The translations under genes and the position numbers were made by a program. The notes beneath the pieces were generated by a model. It was given only the letters and a program-made list of their open reading frames with translations. It was not told the origin of the DNA and did not search any database. A stretch of 6,229 nucleotides of DNA from Pseudomonadota bacterium (GTDB lineage Bacteria; Pseudomonadota; Alphaproteobacteria; Rhizobiales; Xanthobacteraceae), in contig JAEYVN010000143.1 of NCBI GenBank assembly GCA_023431725.1, positions 1 to 6,229 on the forward strand, written 5' to 3'. The number at the start of each line of letters is the position of its first letter. Position 1 is the first letter of the stretch. This document shows, piece by piece, positions 1-5,137 of the stretch.

Positions 1-607
1 TGCGGATGGCAATCGCGAGAACAACAAACAGCAACGCCCCCTCGAGCGCGGCTTCATAAAGTTGGCTCGGATGACGCGGCAGCGGACCGGCACCCGGAAA
101 GATGAAGGCCCACGGCACATCGGTCGCGCGGCCCCACAACTCGCCATTGATGAAATTGGCGATCCGGCCAAAGCACAGCCCGATCGGCCCGGCTGCACAG
201 GTCAAATCACCCAGCGAAAGGATCGAGATGCCGCGCTGGCGTGCAAACAGCACCACCGCCAGCACGCAGCCGATAAATCCGCCGTGGAACGACATACCGC
301 CGCTCCAGACCTGGAAAATCTCCAGCGGATGCGCGGCAAAATGAGCCGGGTTGTAGAACAGGACGTAACCGATGCGTCCGCCCAGCACGATGCCGAGCGT
401 GACCCAGACGATGAAGTCGTCGAAGTCGGTGACTGTCAGCGGCGCCGGGCCGCCCCACAGCCGCTCGCGCCGGATGAGGTAGCGTACATAGAGCCAGCCG
501 ATCAGGATACCGGCGATATAGGCGAGCGCATACCAGCGGATCGCGATCGGTCCGAGGCTGATCAGAACCGGATCGATATTGGGGAATGGCAGGGCCGAGA
601 CCGGCAT
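1..607 (-). CDS. lgt: Prolipoprotein diacylglyceryl transferase Lgt (partial, C-terminus beyond window edge)
   Basis: Inner-membrane enzyme that moves the diacylglyceryl group of phosphatidylglycerol onto the lipobox cysteine of prolipoproteins, the first step of lipoprotein maturation. Translating the minus strand from ATG at 607-605 gives about 202 residues of a protein usually near 280-300 residues. The Lgt signature [13 protein letters not shown] is seen at residues 147-159. The SFHGG segment carries a histidine at residue 108, corresponding to the conserved essential His of E. coli Lgt (H103). Tyr26 in the IRWYALAY segment matches the conserved N-terminal tyrosine. Hydrophobic stretches fit a multi-pass membrane protein. 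The start is chosen because the typical N-terminus (PFPNIDPV, then LGPIAIRWY) begins there; the upstream ribosome site is weak (GGA about 9 bases before ATG). It is divergent from ubiK. The last roughly 80 residues lie outside the window, so intactness cannot be judged. Confidence 0.97.
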   Translation of the reverse strand, partial: MPVSALPFPNIDPVLISLGPIAIRWYALAYIAGILIGWLYVRYLIRRERLWGGPAPLTVTDFDDFIVWVTLGIVLGGRIGYVLFYNPAHFAAHPLEIFQVWSGGMSFHGGFIGCVLAVVLFARQRGISILSLGDLTCAAGPIGLCFGRIANFINGELWGRATDVPWAFIFPGAGPLPRHPSQLYEAALEGALLFVVLAIAIR

Positions 608-833
608 ATGGTGTATTCCAGGGACTTGGCTTTTACTGTGGGGCGTTTCTTCGCGAACCGTTACCTACTTCGCTCGAAAACGCTCTGCCTGACCGCCTTA
701 TGCGGCACCGATCCAGGGCGGGCAACTGCCGAACGCTTGCGGGCCTCTGACGACTGAGCCATATCACTCCCAAAGCGTCTTTCAGGTAACGCTTAGACTT
801 CCTACGCTCGGGACTTCGCCAAAGGATACCGCC
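608..833. other. Divergent intergenic region between lgt and ubiK
   Basis: 226 bases between the divergent starts of lgt and ubiK. It contains the lgt promoter candidate at 697-725. In the ubiK direction there is only a weak pair (TTGCGG 737-742, CATATC 760-765, spacer 17, each 3 of 6 matches). An inverted repeat AAGCGT (773-778) / ACGCTT (789-794) sits about 40 bases before the ubiK start, and a third ACGCTT-type hexamer lies at 733-738. A clear ribosome site AAAGGA (821-826) serves ubiK. I see no convincing small gene or RNA gene here. Confidence 0.6.
697..725 (-). promoter_or_regulatory. Candidate sigma70-type promoter for lgt
   Basis: Read on the minus strand there is a -35-like TTGCCC (725-720) and a -10-like CATAAG (702-697) separated by 17 bases. 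Each box matches 4 of 6 consensus bases. A transcript would start near 690 and give a leader of roughly 80 bases before the lgt ATG at 607. The assignment is inferred from box match and spacing only. Confidence 0.4.
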
Positions 834-1142
834 ATGACCCAGACTTCCGGCCGCTTCTTCGACGAAATCGCCCGGCTGATGAATGACGCTTCCGGTGTCG
901 CCCAGGGCGTCCGCCGGGAATTCGAGACCCTGTTCAAGACCCAGGCCGAGCGCTGGCTGCGGGATCTGGACCTCGTCAAGCGCGAGGAGTTCGAGGCCGT
1001 GAAGGACATGGCCCGTCTCGCCCGCGAGGAAAACGAGGCGCTGAAGACCCGCATCGCTGCGCTGGAGTCGAAGCTGGGGATTGCCTCGCCGGCCCCCTCG
1101 GGCGACCAGCCGGACGTCAGCGACATGCGTCTGGACGGCTAA
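834..1142 (+). CDS. ubiK: Ubiquinone biosynthesis accessory factor UbiK family (BMFP/YqiC-like)
   Basis: Small protein of 102 residues of the UbiK/YqiC (DUF526, BMFP) family. In E. coli UbiK binds UbiJ and promotes aerobic ubiquinone synthesis; the related Brucella BMFP protein is membrane-fusogenic. The family block is seen in LDLVKREEFEAVKDM (residues 45-59), followed by a Glu/Lys/Ala-rich heptad-like coiled coil to about residue 81. The N-terminal part (residues 7-40) can form an amphipathic helix. A disordered Pro/Asp-containing tail ends the protein. Length fits the family (about 80-110). The start is supported by AAAGGA seven bases upstream of ATG. It stands alone between lgt (divergent) and rplY, which has its own promoter. 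The family assignment is firm; the ubiquinone role here is inferred from homology. Confidence 0.88.
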   Translation: MTQTSGRFFDEIARLMNDASGVAQGVRREFETLFKTQAERWLRDLDLVKREEFEAVKDMARLAREENEALKTRIAALESKLGIASPAPSGDQPDVSDMRLDG

Positions 1143-1166
1143 TTCCGTCAAACAGAGCCAATTTTC

Positions 1167-1209
1167 CGGGCTTTTCTTGCCAATCCGGCCTTCGGCCGGT
1201 ATAAGCCCG
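1167..1209. repeat. Nested inverted repeat spanning the rplY promoter
   Basis: An outer pair CGGGCTT (1167-1173) / AAGCCCG (1203-1209), seven perfect base pairs, encloses an inner perfect palindrome CCGGCC-TTC-GGCCGG (1185-1199). No T-tract follows on either side, so it is not a standard intrinsic terminator. It would be transcribed only in read-through RNA from ubiK and may mark the ubiK mRNA 3' end. As DNA, the inner palindrome sits inside the spacer of the rplY promoter, where an operator could lie. The function is unknown. Confidence 0.65.
1177..1205 (+). promoter_or_regulatory. Sigma70-type promoter for rplY
   Basis: TTGCCA (1177-1182) and TATAAG (1200-1205) each match five of six consensus bases and are separated by the optimal 17 bases. 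This is the best promoter I can find in the window. Transcription would start near 1212, giving a leader of about 70 bases before the rplY ATG at 1284. The spacer is almost entirely the palindrome CCGGCC-TTC-GGCCGG. It likely drives rplY and, through read-through of the weak downstream hairpin, pth and ychF. Confidence 0.7.
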
Positions 1210-1283
1210 CGCGACTGTGGCCCCTGCACCCCTGGAGGCTTGCCGCAGTCCGTTTCATCACAATCTTACAAGGACTTACCGCT

Positions 1284-1940
1284 ATGACGACCGTCAAGGA
1301 AATCAAGGCGACGTTGCGTCCGAAGGCCGGCAAGGGGGCCGCTCGGAGTGTTCGTCGCGAAGGCCGTACCCCAGCTGTGATCTACGGTGCCAACGAAGCC
1401 CCGCTCGCGATCGCAGTCGATCACATCGACATCCGCACCAAGATCTACGCGGGTCACTTCCTCACCACGCTGTACGACATCGATATCGACGGCAAGAAGC
1501 ATCGCGTGATCCCGCGCGACTACCAGCTCGACCCGGTTAAGGATTTCCCGATCCACGTGGATTTCCTGCGCCTTGCGCCTGGCTCGCTGATCCGCGTCAA
1601 CGTACCGGTTCACGTCATCAACACCGAACAGTCACCCGGCGTGAAGCGCGGTGGCGCGGTCAACATCGTGACGCACAGCCTGCCGCTGCGCTGCCCGCCG
1701 GATCGCATCCCGCAGGCGATCGAAGTCGATCTCGCCGGTCTCGATATCAACACGTCGAAGCATCTCAGCGATATTCAGCTTCCGGAAGGTGTGAAGCCTG
1801 TGGCCCGCGAGGACATGACCCTCGTGACCATCGTGCCGCCGTCTGGCTTTGGTGAAGAGTCCAAGGCTGCTGAAGGCGCCGCCGCTCCGGCCGCTGCTGC
1901 CGCTCCGGCTGGCGACAAAAAGCCGGCTGAGAAGAAGTAA
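1284..1940 (+). CDS. rplY: 50S ribosomal protein L25 (general stress protein Ctc form)
   Basis: Large-subunit ribosomal protein that binds 5S rRNA. The 218 residues give the long two-domain Ctc/TL5 form rather than the short E. coli L25. The N-terminal RNA-binding domain (about residues 4-95) contains GAARSVRREGRTPAVIYG (residues 18-35) and the family block RDYQLDPVKDFPIHVDFLRL (78-97). The C-terminal beta-rich domain runs from about 100 to 186 and includes the usual LPEGVKP segment. A low-complexity tail (about 190-218) is rich in Ala, Pro and Lys and ends in basic residues, as is common in alphaproteobacteria. The start is supported by AAGGA (1270-1274) nine bases upstream. It has its own promoter at 1177-1205 and is followed after 42 bases by pth, a widely conserved pairing. 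Confidence 0.97.
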   Translation: MTTVKEIKATLRPKAGKGAARSVRREGRTPAVIYGANEAPLAIAVDHIDIRTKIYAGHFLTTLYDIDIDGKKHRVIPRDYQLDPVKDFPIHVDFLRLAPGSLIRVNVPVHVINTEQSPGVKRGGAVNIVTHSLPLRCPPDRIPQAIEVDLAGLDINTSKHLSDIQLPEGVKPVAREDMTLVTIVPPSGFGEESKAAEGAAAPAAAAAPAGDKKPAEKK

Positions 1941-1953
1941 CCCAAACAAGATG

Positions 1954-1976
1954 GCGGGGCCAAGCGCCCCGCTTTT
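1954..1976 (+). terminator. Short intrinsic terminator/attenuator-like hairpin between rplY and pth
   Basis: GCGGGGC (1954-1960), loop CAAGC, GCCCCGC (1966-1972): a perfect 7-base-pair GC stem followed by only four T residues (1973-1976). The pth ATG comes six bases later, so the hairpin occupies the space where the pth ribosome site would be. The short T-tract suggests partial termination, letting some transcription reach pth and ychF. It may also stabilise the rplY mRNA 3' end. Confidence 0.65.
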
Positions 1977-1982
1977 CCCGCC

Positions 1983-2591
1983 ATGCTGCTTTTTGTCGGA
2001 CTCGGCAACCCGGGCTCCCGCTATGCGGGAAACCGGCACAATATCGGCTTTATGGCGGTCGAGGCGATTGCAAAACGCCACGGCTTTGCGCCGTGGCGTC
2101 GCCGTTTTCAGGGCGTGACCACCGAAGGCAATATCGACGGCAAGAAAGTGCTGCTGCTGTTGCCCGGCACTTTCATGAACGAGTCCGGACGCGCGGTGTC
2201 AGAGGCTGCCAATTTCTACAAGATCGACCTGCAGGACATCGTTGTCTTGCATGACGAGTTGGAATTGCCGCCCGGCAAGGTGCGTATCAAGACCGGCGGC
2301 GGCAATGCCGGACATAACGGCCTGCGTTCGATCTCCGACCACATGGGCAACGACTACAAACGCATGCGCCTCGGCATCGGTCATCCCGGTGCGAAGGAAC
2401 TGGTGCATTCCTATGTATTGTCGGATTTCGCCAAGTCGGAGCGGCCATGGGTGGAAACCCTGTGCGATGCCGTGGCCGATAATGCCGGGATCCTCGCGCG
2501 CCACCAGGACTCATCCTTCCAGAACAAGATTCATCTGACGATGGTAGCGAAAGGCTTCGATACCAACGGCAGCACCTCCAGTGATCGCTAG
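1983..2591 (+). CDS. pth: Peptidyl-tRNA hydrolase (Pth)
   Basis: Cytosolic enzyme that cleaves the ester bond of peptidyl-tRNAs dropped by stalled ribosomes, recycling tRNA. 202 residues against 194 in E. coli. The N-terminus [11 protein letters not shown] carries Asn9, and NRHNIG carries the catalytic base His19. GTFMNESG carries Met65 and Asn66, [12 protein letters not shown] carries Asp91, and [10 protein letters not shown] carries Asn112; these correspond to E. coli N10, H20, M67, N68, D93 and N114. The active site is therefore complete. The start at 1983 is fixed by homology, since family proteins begin two to four residues before the VGLGNPG block. No Shine-Dalgarno sequence is visible there; the hairpin at 1954-1972 and CCCGCC lie directly upstream. 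It lies in tandem with rplY and ychF. Confidence 0.97.
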   Translation: MLLFVGLGNPGSRYAGNRHNIGFMAVEAIAKRHGFAPWRRRFQGVTTEGNIDGKKVLLLLPGTFMNESGRAVSEAANFYKIDLQDIVVLHDELELPPGKVRIKTGGGNAGHNGLRSISDHMGNDYKRMRLGIGHPGAKELVHSYVLSDFAKSERPWVETLCDAVADNAGILARHQDSSFQNKIHLTMVAKGFDTNGSTSSDR

Positions 2592-2606
2592 CAAGGCAAC
2601 GTCATC

Positions 2607-3704
2607 ATGGGTTTCAAATGCGGCATCGTCGGATTGCCGAATGTCGGCAAATCGACGCTTTTCAATGCACTGACCGAAACAGCGGCTGCGCAGGCGGCGA
2701 ATTATCCCTTCTGCACGATCGAGCCGAATGTCGGCGACGTCTCGGTGCCCGATCCGCGGCTGGAGAAGCTCGCCGCGATCGCCAAATCGGAAAAGATCAT
2801 TCCGACCCGGCTCACCTTCGTCGACATTGCCGGCCTTGTGCGCGGAGCGTCGAAGGGTGAAGGGCTCGGCAACCAGTTTCTCGCCAATATCCGTGAGGTC
2901 GATGCCATTGCGCATGTGGTGCGATGCTTCGAAGACACCGATATCACCCATGTCGAAGGCAAGATCGATCCGATCGCCGACATCGAAACGATCGAAACCG
3001 AATTGATGCTGGCCGATCTCGACAGCCTCGAGCGCCGCGTCGACGCGCTGGAGAAGAAGGCACGCGGCAATGATCGCGAAGCCAAGGAAACGCTCGAACT
3101 CGTACAGCGCACATTGCAGCCGCTGCGTGAAGGCAAGCCCGCACGCGTGGTCGAACGCAAGCCGGAGGAAGAGAAGCTGTTCTCGATGCTCGGCCTGATG
3201 ACCGCGAAGCCGGTCCTCTATGTCTGCAATGTGGAGGAAGGCGCCGCCGCAACCGGCAATGAGTTTTCCGCGAAAGTCGAAGCGCGCGCCAAGGAAGAAG
3301 GTGCGGTATCGGTCGTCATCTCCGCCAAGATCGAATCTGAAATCGCCGTATTGTCCAAGGAAGAACGCGCCGAATATCTCGACGCCGTCGGCCTGCAGGA
3401 GCCTGGCCTCGACCGGCTGATCCGCGCCGGCTACGGCCTGCTTGATCTCGTCACCTATTTTACCGTCGGCCCGAAGGAAGCCCGCGCCTGGACCATCACC
3501 CGCGGCACCAAGGCGCCGCAGGCGGCCGGCGTGATCCATACCGATTTCGAGCGCGGCTTCATCCGCGCCGAAACCATCGCCTATGACGACTACGTCGCAT
3601 TGTCAGGCGAAGCCGGCGCACGCGATGCCGGCAAGCTGCGTCTCGAAGGCAAGGAATACGTTGTTAACGACGGCGACGTGCTGCATTTCCGCTTCGCGAC
3701 CTGA
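2607..3704 (+). CDS. ychF: Redox-regulated ATPase YchF (Obg-like/OLA1 family)
   Basis: Ribosome-associated P-loop NTPase of the TRAFAC Obg family; characterised homologues prefer ATP to GTP and are linked to translation and oxidative-stress responses. 365 residues, matching the usual 363-365. G1 motif GLPNVGKST is at residues 9-17. G3 is DIAG at 73-76 followed by Leu77, the hydrophobic replacement of the catalytic Gln that defines HAS-type NTPases. The family block GASKGEGLGNQFL is at 80-92. The G4 position reads NVEE (208-211) instead of NKxD, in line with relaxed guanine specificity. A charged coiled-coil arm spans about 133-165, and a C-terminal TGS domain runs from about 282 to 364, including TRGTKAPQAAGVIHTDFERG. 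The start follows the pth stop by 15 bases with a weak AAGG (2593-2596) ten bases upstream. Probably cotranscribed with pth. Confidence 0.98.
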   Translation: MGFKCGIVGLPNVGKSTLFNALTETAAAQAANYPFCTIEPNVGDVSVPDPRLEKLAAIAKSEKIIPTRLTFVDIAGLVRGASKGEGLGNQFLANIREVDAIAHVVRCFEDTDITHVEGKIDPIADIETIETELMLADLDSLERRVDALEKKARGNDREAKETLELVQRTLQPLREGKPARVVERKPEEEKLFSMLGLMTAKPVLYVCNVEEGAAATGNEFSAKVEARAKEEGAVSVVISAKIESEIAVLSKEERAEYLDAVGLQEPGLDRLIRAGYGLLDLVTYFTVGPKEARAWTITRGTKAPQAAGVIHTDFERGFIRAETIAYDDYVALSGEAGARDAGKLRLEGKEYVVNDGDVLHFRFAT

Positions 3705-3713
3705 CCACAAGGC

Positions 3714-3771
3714 GAACGCGGCGGCTTACAGGTCCCTCATATTAACTCGCTTACAGGGGGTCGCCGCGTTC
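3714..3771. repeat. Inverted repeat at the ychF / DUF4282 convergent junction
   Basis: GAACGCGGCG (3714-3723) and CGCCGCGTTC (3762-3771) are perfect 10-base reverse complements separated by 38 bases. The pairing can extend inward by a few wobble pairs. The left arm lies in the gap after ychF, and the right arm lies inside the last codons of the convergent DUF4282 gene. It could fold in transcripts of either strand and act as a shared mRNA 3' structure. No T-tract follows either arm, so a standard intrinsic terminator is not supported. Confidence 0.6.
3724..3757. repeat. Short direct repeat GCTTACAGG
   Basis: GCTTACAGG occurs at 3724-3732 and again at 3749-3757, 25 bases apart, within the loop of the larger inverted repeat. 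On the minus strand the second copy contains the DUF4282 stop codon (TAA at 3753-3751), and the first copy carries a second TAA downstream. This may be a remnant of a small tandem duplication, or chance. Confidence 0.45.
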
Positions 3772-4044
3772 CCGGATCGCACCGAGATGCTCGTTGATGC
3801 GGAAGATCACCATCACGAGTTCGCAGACGATGCGCACGAAAACAACGCCTGCGCAGACATACAGGATCGAGGCGATCAGCAGGAAGAATCCGGCGAAGAA
3901 GTTGAGCGCCATCATGCCGAGGGCCGAAAACAGCAAAGACAGTCCCGACAATACGATCAGCCCAAGAGCCATCCAGTAAAATATCCGGATGACCGTCGGC
4001 GTGATGAACCGGTCCCATTGAAAAAGATCATTCACATTCATCAT
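3751..4044 (-). CDS. DUF4282 domain small membrane protein
   Basis: 97-residue protein of unknown function, recognised as DUF4282 by overall pattern: LFQWDRFITPTVIRIFYW at the N-terminus (residues 7-24) and a C-terminal CELVMVIFRINEHL block (74-87). Two hydrophobic segments at about 21-41 and 47-70 predict two transmembrane helices, with a charged short tail IRERGDPL. The sequence begins ATGATGAATG, so the start is 4044 or 4041; the GGGGG about five bases upstream of 4044 is the only ribosome-site-like run. It is convergent with ychF (46-base gap) and divergent from the MaoC operon. The family has no established biochemical role, and none is assigned here. Confidence 0.82.
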   Translation of the reverse strand: MMNVNDLFQWDRFITPTVIRIFYWMALGLIVLSGLSLLFSALGMMALNFFAGFFLLIASILYVCAGVVFVRIVCELVMVIFRINEHLGAIRERGDPL

Positions 4045-4083
4045 GGCTGGCCCCCGGTGAGGTTTCGAATCGGGCTGTACGCA

Positions 4084-4111
4084 AAGCTACCCGCCCGGAT
4101 CGCCCGGTCAA
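4084..4111 (-). promoter_or_regulatory. Weak promoter candidate for the DUF4282 gene
   Basis: On the minus strand TTGACC (4111-4106, five of six matches) is followed after 16 bases by TAGCTT (4089-4084, three of six). The -35 box is good and the -10 box poor. It sits about 40 bases upstream of the start at 4044. Inferred from the boxes only. Confidence 0.3.
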
Positions 4112-4130
4112 TCAGTGAGAGTGCACGAGA

Positions 4131-4159
4131 TTGACGCGATGGGCTGCCGCGAGTTAGGC
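4131..4159 (+). promoter_or_regulatory. Weak promoter candidate for the MaoC operon
   Basis: TTGACG (4131-4136) matches the -35 consensus at five of six positions. At the optimal 17-base spacing the -10 position reads TTAGGC (4154-4159), a poor match. It lies about 30-55 bases before the first MaoC start. The 143-base gap between the divergent DUF4282 and MaoC genes shows no better candidate. Confidence 0.3.
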
Positions 4160-4176
4160 CTTACCATCCCATCTGC

Positions 4177-4182
4177 AGGTGG
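4177..4182 (+). promoter_or_regulatory. Ribosome binding site that decides a TTG start
   Basis: AGGTGG (4177-4182) differs from the Shine-Dalgarno core AGGAGG at one base and sits five bases before TTG at 4188. The other possible start, GTG at 4179, overlaps this site and has no Shine-Dalgarno sequence of its own. This favours TTG 4188 as the true start of the first MaoC gene. Confidence 0.6.
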
Positions 4183-4187
4183 CCGCC

Positions 4188-4652
4188 TTGTCCAAGCTGT
4201 ATTTCGAAGATTTCACACCCGGCCAGACGATCGAGCACGGTCCGCGGCGGGTCACACGCGAAGAAATCATCGCCTTCGCCGCACTCTACGATCCCCAGCC
4301 GATGCATCTCGACGAAGAAGCGGGACGCAATTCCATGCTGGGCGGTCTCAGCGCCTCGGGCTGGCATACGAGCGGCATAATGATGCGTCTGATCTGCGAC
4401 AGCTTCGTACTGAACTCGACGTCAATGGGCGCCGGCAGCGTCGAGGAGGTGAAATGGTTGAAGCCAGTGCGGCCAGACGACAAGCTGACGTTGCGGACAA
4501 CAGTTCTCGATTCCCGGCGCTCACGGAGCCGGCCTGAAATGGGCATCGTCCGCCTGCAACATGAAATGTTCAATCAGCACAATGAGTGCGTGATGATCAT
4601 GACCGTTCCGACAATATTCGGAACGCGCGATCCGGTGGCGGTGTCGTCATGA
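4188..4652 (+). CDS. MaoC family acyl dehydratase-like protein, first of a tandem pair
   Basis: Hot-dog-fold protein of the MaoC/R-specific enoyl-CoA hydratase family, 154 residues from the TTG at 4188. The active-site loop reads YDPQPMHLDEE: Asp35 and His40 match the catalytic Asp/His pair, while the usual Asn of the D-x-N-P-x-H signature is Gln here. It is followed by GGLSASGWHT, the conserved glycine-rich segment of this subgroup. The KPVRPDD and SRPEMG segments fit the beta-sheet core. GTG at 4179 would add three residues, but the ribosome site AGGTGG favours TTG. The stop overlaps the next start (ATGA), implying translational coupling to the paralogue downstream. It probably acts on acyl-CoA or a similar thioester; the substrate is unknown. 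A single domain suggests a homodimer or a heterodimer with its neighbour. Confidence 0.9.
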   Translation: MSKLYFEDFTPGQTIEHGPRRVTREEIIAFAALYDPQPMHLDEEAGRNSMLGGLSASGWHTSGIMMRLICDSFVLNSTSMGAGSVEEVKWLKPVRPDDKLTLRTTVLDSRRSRSRPEMGIVRLQHEMFNQHNECVMIMTVPTIFGTRDPVAVSS

Positions 4653-5137
4653 TGAAGTTCTTCGAAGATCTGCACGTTGGCGAACGCGTGCAACTTGGGG
4701 CGTATCTGTTCACGGCCGAAGACATCAAGACATTCGCCAGTCAGTTCGATCCGCAGCTTTTTCACATCGACGAAGAAGAGGGCCGCAAGTCGCATTTCGG
4801 CGGCCTGATCGCCTCCGGCTGGCATACGGGCTCAATCTGGATGCGCAAGCTGGTCGACTACAACAAGGCGCGGATGGACGAATTGCGCCAGCGCGGCGAA
4901 CGCATCCCGGTCGGCGGTCCCTCTCCCGGGTTTAGCGACCTGCGCTGGTACAAGCCGGTCTTTCCCGGCGACACGGTGACTTACGCGTTGGAAGTGGTCG
5001 AACTGCGAATCTCGAAGTCCAGGCCGCAGTTCGGGCTGGCCAAGCTGCTAGCCTCCGGTGACAACCAGCATGGCGAGCGGGTCATCAGCTTTGTCAGCAC
5101 CGGCTTCATCGAAAGGCGTAGTCCAGCAGCAGAATGA
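4649..5137 (+). CDS. MaoC family acyl dehydratase-like protein, second of a tandem pair
   Basis: 162-residue paralogue of the preceding gene. The active-site loop FDPQLFHIDEE keeps Asp34 and His39, again with Gln replacing the usual Asn, followed by GGLIASGWHTGS. Shared blocks with the first copy include FED near the N-terminus, DPQ..H.DEE.GR.S, ASGWHT, KP..P.D and SRP..G. It differs by about 13 extra residues after LVDYNKA, including a basic stretch ending in GGPSPGFSDLRWYKP. Such an insertion is typical of related MaoC proteins, so the first copy may be the shortened one. The start at 4649 gives MMKFFEDL and overlaps the upstream stop as ATGA; 4652 is a possible alternative. The stop overlaps the MFS start in the same way. 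Probably a thioester hydratase/dehydratase; the substrate is not determinable. Confidence 0.92.
   Translation: MMKFFEDLHVGERVQLGAYLFTAEDIKTFASQFDPQLFHIDEEEGRKSHFGGLIASGWHTGSIWMRKLVDYNKARMDELRQRGERIPVGGPSPGFSDLRWYKPVFPGDTVTYALEVVELRISKSRPQFGLAKLLASGDNQHGERVISFVSTGFIERRSPAAE

Noticed and set aside
62..757. Long plus-strand open frame (231 codons) antisense to lgt
   Set aside because: The opposite strand encodes Lgt with its full signature. The antisense product is low-complexity Arg/Asp/Gln-rich with no recognisable domain and crosses the lgt start into the intergenic region.
773..794. Inverted repeat AAGCGT/ACGCTT upstream of ubiK as an operator
   Set aside because: The arms are only six bases long, and no good promoter lies beside it. 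Such short pairs are expected by chance in this much sequence.
633..1229. Minus-strand open frame of 198 codons opposite ubiK
   Set aside because: It covers the well-supported ubiK gene and its flanks. Its product shows no family features, and the frame is explained by GC-rich codon use on the other strand.
1894..1937. Ala/Pro-rich repeat at the end of rplY as a sign of frameshift or expansion
   Set aside because: Ala/Pro/Lys-rich C-terminal tails are common in alphaproteobacterial L25/Ctc proteins, and the reading frame stays open to a normal stop.
2511..3539. Minus-strand open frame of 342 codons opposite ychF
   Set aside because: Despite its length it is the mirror of the ychF codons. 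The YchF motifs are all intact on the plus strand, and the antisense product is composed of biased repeats of Asp/Arg/Gly/Phe with no domain.
4067..4071. GAATC (GANTC) as a CcrM methylation-controlled promoter site
   Set aside because: A single GANTC in a 143-base gap, not placed over either promoter candidate. Other GANTC sites occur in coding sequence in this window.
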